From NCBI GenBank assembly GCA_021205715.1, contig JAJPXA010000193.1:1-11908 (forward strand): a stretch of DNA of 11,908 nucleotides, read 5' to 3'. Below are positions 6,627 through 11,908 of the stretch, piece after piece. Source of the DNA: Bacillota bacterium (GTDB lineage: Bacteria; Bacillota; Clostridia; UBA1381). The notes below the pieces were generated by a model. That model saw only the letters and a program-made list of their open reading frames with translations. It was not told the origin of the DNA and searched no databases. Made by a program: the position numbers and the translations under genes. Position 1 is the first letter of the stretch. Each line of letters starts with the position of its first letter.

Positions 6627-6896
6627 ATGCAGCATACGCTGACTTTTGAGGTAAACAATAAAAAATACGTTTCAAAGCCGTTTGATTTTGAAACTATGTG
6701 CATTATAAACGATGCGCACAATGACGAGAAAAAAAGAGGCCCTTTGAATATTTGCCGCGATGCGCTCGATTACGCGTTTGAGGGCACGGACGCCACGCAG
6801 GATATTATAGACGGTCTTGATGCGGGCGAGCGCTCAAGGCTTTGCTTGGAGCTTTGGGGTTTTTACGCGGAAGCGTTATCGTCAAAAAATGCCTAA
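6627..6896 (+). CDS. tail assembly chaperone, short form (gpG-like)
   Basis: The zero-frame product, 89 residues ending SSKNA then TAA (6894-6896). The N-terminus (LTFEVNNKKYVSKPFDFETMCIINDA) is a short beta-then-helix domain, as in many tail chaperones of phages of Bacillota. With the longer GT form it would coat the tape measure and recruit tail tube protein, then be lost from the finished tail. The identification rests on the position between tail tube and tape measure genes and on the frameshift arrangement, more than on sequence motifs. The stop codon lies one codon after the slippery site, so most ribosomes should end here. Confidence 0.87.
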   Translation: MQHTLTFEVNNKKYVSKPFDFETMCIINDAHNDEKKRGPLNICRDALDYAFEGTDATQDIIDGLDAGERSRLCLELWGFYAEALSSKNA

Positions 6897-7081
6897 CGTC
6901 GGGGGCGGGCGGCAGATTGCGCGAGCTTTACAAGGTGCTGTTCGCGCACTATCATCTGCTTCCCGACGGTGTAGGCAGACAAAATCCGCGGGTCTTGTTC
7001 GATATGCTTTCGGCGTTTAACAAAAGCGATGAGCCGGATATTCCCAAAAGCGCGCACCTTGATATGTTCTACGGTAAATAG
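6627..7081 (+). CDS. tail assembly chaperone, -1 frameshift product (gpGT-like)
   Basis: The same start as the short form, but ribosomes that slip back one base at A AAA AAT (6884-6890) continue in the second frame to TAG... the stop at 7079-7081, giving 151 residues. The added 63-residue T part begins CLTSGAGGRLRELYKV and contains LPDGVGRQNPRVLFDMLSAF, ending DMFYGK. The T frame has no ribosome binding site or suitable ATG of its own at the join: the only ATG, at 6842, lies well inside the G part. This makes frameshifting the simple explanation. In lambda-like tails the GT form binds the tape measure through G and tail tube protein through T. The mRNA would be read as 6627-6890 and then from 6890 onward. 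Confidence 0.85.
6884..6890 (+). promoter_or_regulatory. -1 frameshift slippery heptamer A AAA AAT
   Basis: Read in the zero frame as TCA AAA AAT, so the heptamer X XXY YYZ is in the right phase: A at 6884, AAA 6885-6887, AAT 6888-6890. Both tRNAs can re-pair one base back (AAA, AAA). The new frame is exactly the one that stays open to 7081, and the zero frame stops 4 bases after the heptamer. Confidence 0.87.
6897..6968 (+). promoter_or_regulatory. predicted RNA structure stimulating the -1 frameshift
   Basis: CGTCGGG (6897-6903) is a perfect complement of CCCGACG (6962-6968), with two further G-T pairs inside. The helix begins six bases after the slippery heptamer, within the usual 5-9. 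The enclosed loop holds a second stem, 6918-6926 with 6940-6948 (TGCGCGAGC/GTTCGCGCA, one G-T pair, 13-base loop). Together they make a two-tier structure placed where the ribosome would pause on the slip site. Pairing was found by eye and no energy was computed. Confidence 0.65.
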
Positions 7082-7096
7082 CCGCGTGACTCGCGG
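7082..7096 (+). other. small hairpin between chaperone and tape measure genes
   Basis: CCGCG (7082-7086), loop TGACT, CGCGG (7092-7096), starting directly after the GT stop codon and ending 4 bases before the tape measure ribosome binding site. No T-run follows. Confidence 0.4.
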
Positions 7097-7100
7097 AATG

Positions 7101-7108
7101 AAAAGGGG
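7101..7108 (+). promoter_or_regulatory. ribosome binding site of the tape measure gene
   Basis: AAAAGGGG, eight bases before ATG 7117. The alternative in-frame GTG at 7108 overlaps this site, so ATG 7117 is preferred. Confidence 0.6.
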
Positions 7109-7116
7109 TGAAATGT

Positions 7117-8937
7117 ATGGAAAGTGCTAATTTGACGGTCAGCATTAACGGCGACGCGTCGGGACTGCTGTCCGCCGTTTCATCGGCTAACGCGAAAATA
7201 GGTCTTTTGAAGTCAAGCGCAGACGGCGCGCTCGCATCGCTTTCGGATAAAAGCGTATCAATAAAAGCTGTGAATGATACCGCCGCAGGCATTGCCGCGG
7301 CAAGGGCGGCTTTGAATTCGCTTCAAAATAAAACTGTCACGGTGAGCGTGAATTACAAGACGGTATCGCGTGCTTTTGCGAAAGGGACACAAAACGCGCC
7401 CGCCGGCTTGGCGTTGATTAACGACGAGGAGGGGACAGGTGACCCGCGCGAGCTTGTATATCACAACGGCAGATATATGATGTACGGCGGCAGGGATGTG
7501 GTCGTGCCGCTTGACAGCGGCGACAGGGTTTACACCGCGTCGCAGACTAAGGCGATAATGGCGGGATTGGGTATTCCGAATTACGCGTCGGGACTCAATA
7601 ACGAGCTGTTTGAAACGGAACGCAGTGATTTTAAAAGCCGCGTAAGCGGCTCCAATGTGTCTGTTGAGGAGCAGATTGCGTGGTGGCAGGACGCGGCGGA
7701 GCGGTATGTCGATGATTACGAGGTTATAAAGGAATGCGGCGAGGAAATTTTTTCGCTCACCCGCAAGCTGGTCGACAGCTTGAACGACGCTTCGGAGGCT
7801 TATATAGATGAGAGAAATTATTTTAACGACTGGGAGGATTACGGCGACAGCGCCGTTGACGCGTTTGAGAGAATAAAGGAGAGAAATCGTGAGTTTCTTG
7901 ACAGCGGTATTATTACTTGGGAGGAATATACCGATAATGTTTCCAAGGCGGGCGAGCAGCTTTACGAGGGGCGCATCGAGCAGTCGGAACAATGGTTGAA
8001 ACACGAGGAGAAATACAACGATTTGTCCGCCGACGATTATATCGACGGTTTGGAGCGTATGGCGGCGTACACGGAGGAATATTACAATAACGGTTTGATA
8101 ACGTACCGTCAATATTGCGAGGCTATATGCGAAATTAACGACGCGGCGGCGGATAAAATCGCCGAGAAAAACGCGGATATTTATTCGTCGTGGCAGACGA
8201 GCGCGGATAATTGGTATACCTTGCGCGATACCTACGGGGATTGGGAGAATTACGGTGACAGCGAGGTTGAATATTACGAGCGCTGTATTGAGCGCGTGCG
8301 TGAGTTTTATGAGCAGGGCGTAATCGATTGGCAGACGTACAGCGATGAAACCATGAGCTATTCGCTGAAGCTGTATCAAGCGCAGGAGGACGCGGTCGAC
8401 GGACTTTTGAATAAACAGGCGGAATATATCGGCGAGCTGAAAACGCGTTTTTCGGATGAGGAAAGCGCGCTTCGCGAAAGCTGGGAGGTCGAGGACCGCG
8501 CGAAGTCTGTTGAGGATGTCAAGGCGGAGATGGCGCTGTATGAAAACGCCGTTACCGCCAAGGGACAAGAAAAGTATAAAGAATTGCAGGAGGAGCTTGA
8601 AAGCCTTGAGCGTGAGGAGGAGCTGTACGAGCTTGAAAAGGAGCATCAGGCGACACTCGAGGATTTGCAGGCGGCATATGACGAGGCGGAAGCTGACAAG
8701 CAGAAGGCGCTTTGGGCGATACGCGACTACGGGATAGATATTACCGATATATGCGGCAGTATAGAGGCGGCGTCGGCAGATTATCAGACGCGAGCGCTGA
8801 CACTTTTGGAAAGCATAGTGTCTGCGATAAGTCAAGTGTCCGTAAGCGTGTATAACGATAATTCGACAGTGAACGCGTCGAGCGTTTCATCCGCGGCACA
8901 ACGCAAATATACGATATCTGCGGGATATTACGGTTAA
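7117..8937 (+). CDS. compact tail tape measure protein
   Basis: Sets tail length and is ejected with DNA. It has 606 residues, short for this role; at the rule of thumb of about 1.5 angstroms per residue the tail would be near 90 nm. Residues 1-85 are Ala- and Ser-rich. Residues 88-150 contain AKGTQNAPAGLALINDEE, ELVYHNGRYMMYGG and DSGDRVYTASQTKAIM, a 'GT..AP.GLA.V.E...ELV...G..VY.A..T' block that usually lies late in tape measure proteins. Residues 183-430 hold about three related helical repeats, each ending G-[IVL]-I-[TD]-[WY]-x-x-Y (around residues 264, 326 and 401). Residues 433-530 are strongly charged coiled coil. No transmembrane segment and no muralytic domain is visible. Its place between the GT and Dit genes supports the call. 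Confidence 0.85.
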   Translation: MESANLTVSINGDASGLLSAVSSANAKIGLLKSSADGALASLSDKSVSIKAVNDTAAGIAAARAALNSLQNKTVTVSVNYKTVSRAFAKGTQNAPAGLALINDEEGTGDPRELVYHNGRYMMYGGRDVVVPLDSGDRVYTASQTKAIMAGLGIPNYASGLNNELFETERSDFKSRVSGSNVSVEEQIAWWQDAAERYVDDYEVIKECGEEIFSLTRKLVDSLNDASEAYIDERNYFNDWEDYGDSAVDAFERIKERNREFLDSGIITWEEYTDNVSKAGEQLYEGRIEQSEQWLKHEEKYNDLSADDYIDGLERMAAYTEEYYNNGLITYRQYCEAICEINDAAADKIAEKNADIYSSWQTSADNWYTLRDTYGDWENYGDSEVEYYERCIERVREFYEQGVIDWQTYSDETMSYSLKLYQAQEDAVDGLLNKQAEYIGELKTRFSDEESALRESWEVEDRAKSVEDVKAEMALYENAVTAKGQEKYKELQEELESLEREEELYELEKEHQATLEDLQAAYDEAEADKQKALWAIRDYGIDITDICGSIEAASADYQTRALTLLESIVSAISQVSVSVYNDNSTVNASSVSSAAQRKYTISAGYYG

Positions 8938-8964
8938 GGGCTTCTTTTTCGCACGATGATTTGT

Positions 8965-8980
8965 GCCGCCGTGGGGCGGC
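8965..8980 (+). other. GC-rich hairpin upstream of the distal tail gene
   Basis: GCCGCC (8965-8970), loop GTGG, GGCGGC (8975-8980), all G-C pairs, in the gap between the tape measure stop and the distal tail ribosome binding site (8985-8990). No T-run follows. Confidence 0.45.
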
Positions 8981-8995
8981 GGAACGGAGATTAAA

Positions 8996-9943
8996 ATGAG
9001 AACAGGTTTTACATATAAGGGTATTCATTCGAGCGCTTACGGTATTACCGTGAAAACTCAGGACAGACCTATTATTCCGGCGGCTAAGACAAAGACGTAT
9101 TCGGCTTTGTATATGGATGGAACGTATGATTTTTCGGAGGCTAATCCGTATGAGCGGCGTTTTTATGAGGAGCGCGTTTTTACAGAGGTATTGCAAATCA
9201 CCGCCGAGAATCTTTCGGAGCTGCAAAAAAGCATCGGCAAAATTGCCGTATGGCTTTTGGGCGGCGGGGATTTGATTTTTGACGATACGCCGAACGTAAG
9301 GTGGACGGCGCGGTGCGACGGCAGTATCTCGTTCGCGCCCGAGCGGCGCGGCAAAAGCGCGGTTGTGACGGTTCAGTTTAAGGTTTCGGCATTCGCGTAT
9401 TCGAGAATAAGCACGCTTGACGGCGCGCTTATAGGCGATCCTCTGCCGCTTGAGAGCAACATACCGCTTGATATGCCGAGCTTTTACACGCACACGTTTG
9501 CGGCGGCTCCGGGCGTGACATCGAACGATGTTACAATCACTGTGCCGAACTTTGGCGACAGACCGTTCAGACCCGTGATTACAATTACGGCGGCGGATGA
9601 GGATTTGGTTGTTCCGGATATGTATTTCAGCACCGGCGGCAGCTCGGTTGTGTTTGACTGCGGCAGCCGCGAGCTTAGCGTTAAGGCGCGCGACAGCTCC
9701 GGCGCGCATCCGTCGATTGCAGTGGATTTTGATTTGCAGAAGGTGACCGTCGACGGAGGCGAGGGCACGGTTATGGATATATCGGGTGAATTTTTTGAAA
9801 TGTCGGGAGAGAATCCGTGCTTGACAGTCACAGCGCGCATAGTAAACAATACCGAGGATGATATTGACTGTACGGTGACGGTTGATTTTACGCCGCAGGC
9901 TGTATGGGATTTGGATTTCGACTCGGTCGAATGGGAGGATTAA
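8996..9943 (+). CDS. distal tail protein (Dit), Sipho_tail family
   Basis: The hub ring at the tail tip that joins tube to tip and often carries receptor-binding parts. It has 315 residues, a typical Dit length. ATG 8996 follows CGGAGA (8985-8990) by five bases; the longer in-frame form from GTG 8963 would run through the hairpin and begin with a Pro- and Gly-rich piece not expected in the family. The N-terminus (FTYKGIHSSAYGITV, then the loop to YMDGTYDFSEANPYERR) and LSELQKSIGKIAVWLLGGGDLIFDD are the usual features of the Sipho_tail N-terminal domain. The C-terminal half is beta-rich (galectin-like in known Dit proteins). It ends directly at the next start (TAAATG). Confidence 0.9.
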   Translation: MRTGFTYKGIHSSAYGITVKTQDRPIIPAAKTKTYSALYMDGTYDFSEANPYERRFYEERVFTEVLQITAENLSELQKSIGKIAVWLLGGGDLIFDDTPNVRWTARCDGSISFAPERRGKSAVVTVQFKVSAFAYSRISTLDGALIGDPLPLESNIPLDMPSFYTHTFAAAPGVTSNDVTITVPNFGDRPFRPVITITAADEDLVVPDMYFSTGGSSVVFDCGSRELSVKARDSSGAHPSIAVDFDLQKVTVDGGEGTVMDISGEFFEMSGENPCLTVTARIVNNTEDDIDCTVTVDFTPQAVWDLDFDSVEWED

Positions 9944-11083
9944 ATGCTTAATTTATATGAATTTGATACAATCGAGCTTTCGGAGGACGGGAAGTGGATT
10001 TGCGGACTGTATGAGGCGGCGGAGGTTAAAGTGACGCAGGAGATTAACTCTCAATACACCTTGAGCTTTCGGTATCCTTTGAACAACGGCAAGGCGGAGG
10101 AGATAACGGTAAACAGAATAGTCGAATGTGAGGAGCAGCTTTACAGAATAATGACGGTATCGAAGTCCGCGGATAATTGTATGCTTGAATTAAGCTGTCT
10201 GCACGTGTATGACGCCGACGCGCCGACATATCATATACCCGCGTTTGAGGTTATGTCGGGCGTTTCGCCGCGTGAGGTGCTTGAAAAAGCATTCGAGGGC
10301 ACGGTTTTTACGGTTATGAGCGAGGACGACACAGATGCTTTGGGTATGGATTGGCTCGGCGCCGACGGATTTCTGGCGGATTTTGAGGCGGTCGATAAAA
10401 CGTCGCCGTATTCGGTTGTCGAGAGTCTTATCGAGTGCGCGGGGATGGGCGAGATTTACCGCGACAATTACAATATAGCGCTTGTGACCTATCTTGGTGA
10501 TACGGGGACGGTATCGCAGAAAGAAAGACTGAGATTGTCGGCGGATAAGAATTTGTACGGAATCACAATCACAAAGGATATATCGGAGATGGTGAACCGG
10601 CTTTACGCTTACGGGGAAAGCGACGCGGTTATGACATCGGCGAATCCTGCCGGACTGCCGTATATAGAGAACGAGGCGAGCATAGAGAAATACGGGCTTA
10701 AAGAGGGATATAAGGATTTTTCGGATGTTGCCTCGGCGGCGACGCTGTACAGCTACGCGCTCTGGGAGTTTTCAAGCGACAACGAGAACCGTATTGATTT
10801 GCCGAAGGTCACGATAGAGGGGAAGATAATAGACTTGTCGCGGCTTGCGGCGTATGAGGATTACAGCGAGTGGTACGGCGAGTATGAGAAGCCGTATCTC
10901 GGGAAAGCCGTGTATTTTGAGGACGATGACGGCGAGGAGTACGAGGAGCGCATAACGAAAATAGAAAGTTATCCCTATGAGCCGCTCGAAACCTCTGTTA
11001 CGATAGGCAATATCAAAAAGGATGAGGTGTTTTATCTGACGCAGATGGGTAAAAAAATAGGCTTGAATTGGAGGATATCTTAA
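9944..11083 (+). CDS. tail-associated protein (Tal), Prophage_tail family
   Basis: Forms the tip cap under Dit and opens on adsorption. It has 379 residues. The opening (MLNLYEFDTIELSEDGKWICGLYEAAEVKVTQEIN region) followed by YTLSFRYPLN, then LYRIMTVSKSAD and LSCLHVYDAD, follows the gp27-like N-terminal domain of the Prophage_tail family. Later come NLYGITITKDISEMVNRLYAYG and the C-terminal GKAVYFEDDDGEEYEERITKI, again typical. The family is often called tail endopeptidase, but at this length the protein is mostly the structural domain and no clear peptidase site can be pointed out. ATG 9944 directly follows the Dit stop, with GGGAGG (9933-9938) inside the Dit gene. Confidence 0.87.
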   Translation: MLNLYEFDTIELSEDGKWICGLYEAAEVKVTQEINSQYTLSFRYPLNNGKAEEITVNRIVECEEQLYRIMTVSKSADNCMLELSCLHVYDADAPTYHIPAFEVMSGVSPREVLEKAFEGTVFTVMSEDDTDALGMDWLGADGFLADFEAVDKTSPYSVVESLIECAGMGEIYRDNYNIALVTYLGDTGTVSQKERLRLSADKNLYGITITKDISEMVNRLYAYGESDAVMTSANPAGLPYIENEASIEKYGLKEGYKDFSDVASAATLYSYALWEFSSDNENRIDLPKVTIEGKIIDLSRLAAYEDYSEWYGEYEKPYLGKAVYFEDDDGEEYEERITKIESYPYEPLETSVTIGNIKKDEVFYLTQMGKKIGLNWRIS

Positions 11084-11088
11084 GGGAG
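11084..11088 (+). promoter_or_regulatory. ribosome binding site fixing the TTG start at 11098
   Basis: GGGAG, directly after the Tal stop and nine bases before TTG 11098. The nearby ATG at 11091 and GTG at 11088 are in another frame that stops after eight or nine codons, so they cannot start the fibre gene. Confidence 0.65.
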
Positions 11089-11097
11089 TGATGTTAT

Positions 11098-11908
11098 TTG
11101 AATTTGGATTTTGATTTTGACGGGACAACAAAACTGAAAAATTGGTGGGGACAGGTAAAGTCGAATTTTCAAACGGTGCAGGATGAGCATAATGATGAGG
11201 TTTCCGCGCGCGAGGATGCGGACGGCGTTTTACAGGCAAATCTGGACACTCACGCGGGAACTGCGGCGGCAGGTTCGGTTTTGGGGCACGTAAAGCTCTC
11301 GGCGAGCGTGACAAGCTCAAACGGCGTTTCGAGCGGGTATGCGGCTGCGCCGTCGGCGGTGAAAAGCGCTTATGACCGCGCGTCTACAGCTATAACAAAC
11401 GCGGCGGCGGTGCAGTCGAATTTGGACACGGAGGCGGCGGCGCGTGAGGCGGCTGACGCGGATTTGCAGGAGCAGATTGACGCGGAGCTTACGGCGCGTG
11501 AAACTGCCGACACGGCTTTGCAAAGCCGTGTCGCGGCGGCGGAAAGCGGGATTTCGACATTGCGGGAACAGGCACATACGCACGATAATATAGACGTGCT
11601 GGATAGCATAACCGAGGAGCGCGCCGCGAAGTGGGATTCGATAGAGGAGCAGGTTACGCAGACGAAGCTTGACGATGAGGCGGCTTTGCGCAAAGCGGCC
11701 GACGAAGAAACGAACGATTCTCTTACAGCATACATCGCCTATGCGGGAAACATTATCAACGGATTGCTTAATGAGCTGCAAACGATTTATGCGATGATAG
11801 GGGTTGTGTCTTATGACGGCGGGCTGTTTACGCAGGCGCAGGACGGTGAAACACTCGACGGCGGCGCGTTTGACGATACCGATTTGGAGAGCTTCGACTG
11901 CGGCGGCT
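11098..11908 (+). CDS. tail fibre protein, N-terminal part (runs off the right edge)
   Basis: At least 270 residues from a TTG start, open to the end of the window. Residues 1-36 (LDFDFDGTTKLKNWW, then VKSNFQTVQDEHN) look like a tail-attachment segment. Residues 52-92 contain a phage fibre repeat: H-x-G at 52, GHVKLS at 63-68 and AAAPSAVKSAYDRA at 82-95. Residues 105-205 are Ala-rich coiled coil, with repeated AR-x-x-AD-x-x-LQ (around 116-124 and 133-142). They also contain AHTHDNIDVLDSITEERAAKWDS at roughly 159-181, a common fibre motif. From residue 240 a D-G-G-x-F repeat begins (240, 254, and D-C-G-G at 267). This is the likely receptor-binding fibre carried by the Tal/Dit tip, and it would act as a trimer. 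The C-terminal receptor-binding end is not in the window. Confidence 0.82.
   Translation, partial: MNLDFDFDGTTKLKNWWGQVKSNFQTVQDEHNDEVSAREDADGVLQANLDTHAGTAAAGSVLGHVKLSASVTSSNGVSSGYAAAPSAVKSAYDRASTAITNAAAVQSNLDTEAAAREAADADLQEQIDAELTARETADTALQSRVAAAESGISTLREQAHTHDNIDVLDSITEERAAKWDSIEEQVTQTKLDDEAALRKAADEETNDSLTAYIAYAGNIINGLLNELQTIYAMIGVVSYDGGLFTQAQDGETLDGGAFDDTDLESFDCGG
11508..11533 (+). repeat. 26-base perfect palindrome inside the fibre gene
   Basis: CGACACGGCTTTG (11508-11520) is followed immediately by its exact reverse complement (11521-11533). It encodes residues 137-146 of the fibre, within the coiled-coil repeat. As RNA it could form an 11-bp stem with a 4-base loop. Confidence 0.8.

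Noticed and set aside
7258..8835. A 525-codon open frame on the - strand across the tape measure gene
   Set aside because: It lies wholly opposite a well-supported gene, has no ribosome binding site, and its translation is a low-information mix of Arg, Leu, Ile and Val. It follows from the codon bias of the + strand gene.
8741..9709. A 322-codon open frame on the - strand across the tape measure end and Dit gene
   Set aside because: It is opposite two supported genes, very rich in Arg and Cys with no domain pattern, so it is a shadow frame.
10772..11781. Two or three - strand open frames under the Tal and fibre genes
   Set aside because: They are Ser-, Ala- or Arg-rich shadows of the repetitive + strand coding sequence, without start signals.
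1..11908. tRNA genes, CRISPR arrays, insertion sequences, attachment sites
   Set aside because: None was seen. The gaps are too short to hold them and no direct repeat or inverted terminal repeat pattern fits.

Overview
The window is part of the late structural operon of a siphovirus-type tailed phage or prophage. It runs from the DNA-packaging genes to the start of a tail-fibre gene. Every supported gene is on the + strand, the genes are tightly packed, and no stretch over about 80 bases lacks a gene. Gene families (PBSX-type large terminase, SPP1 gp6-like portal, DUF4355-type scaffold, phi13-type tail tube, Sipho_tail Dit, Prophage_tail Tal) and strong AAGGAGG-like ribosome binding sites point to a Bacillota (Firmicutes) host, most likely a clostridial one. 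That host call is inference from gene types and sequence style, not from a database match. TAA, TAG and TGA all end genes, so there is no sign of an altered code. No integrase, repressor, lysis, tRNA, CRISPR or insertion-sequence feature is visible, so whether this is a free phage or a prophage cannot be decided here.

Layout. 26-238: small cysteine-rich protein, probably zinc-binding. 317-514: short candidate small terminase. 536-1771: large terminase. 1794-3146: portal. 3212-3715: scaffold. 3747-4580: major capsid protein. 4611-5916: four small connector and completion proteins, overlapping by 4 to 11 bases. 5958-6551: tail tube. 6627-6896 and 6627-7081: tail assembly chaperone, whose longer form needs a -1 ribosomal frameshift. 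7117-8937: unusually short tape measure protein. 8996-9943: distal tail protein. 9944-11083: tail-associated (Tal) protein. 11098 to the right edge: tail fibre, incomplete.

How the genes work together. The terminase cuts and pumps DNA through the portal into a shell built from the capsid protein around the scaffold. The connector proteins close the filled head and join it to the tail. The tail tube protein polymerises along the tape measure with help from the G and GT chaperones. Dit and Tal form the tail tip that carries the fibre. No minor head (MuF/SPP1 gp7-like) gene and no prohead protease gene is present between the portal and the capsid gene.

Most notable features. A complete -1 frameshift signal lies in the chaperone gene: A AAA AAT, a 6-base spacer, then a closing helix with an inner hairpin. 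A long, nearly perfect hairpin sits between the tail tube and chaperone genes. A 26-base perfect palindrome lies inside the fibre gene. The tape measure looks as if its usual long centre is missing. The small and large terminase genes share one reading frame and are separated by a single TGA.
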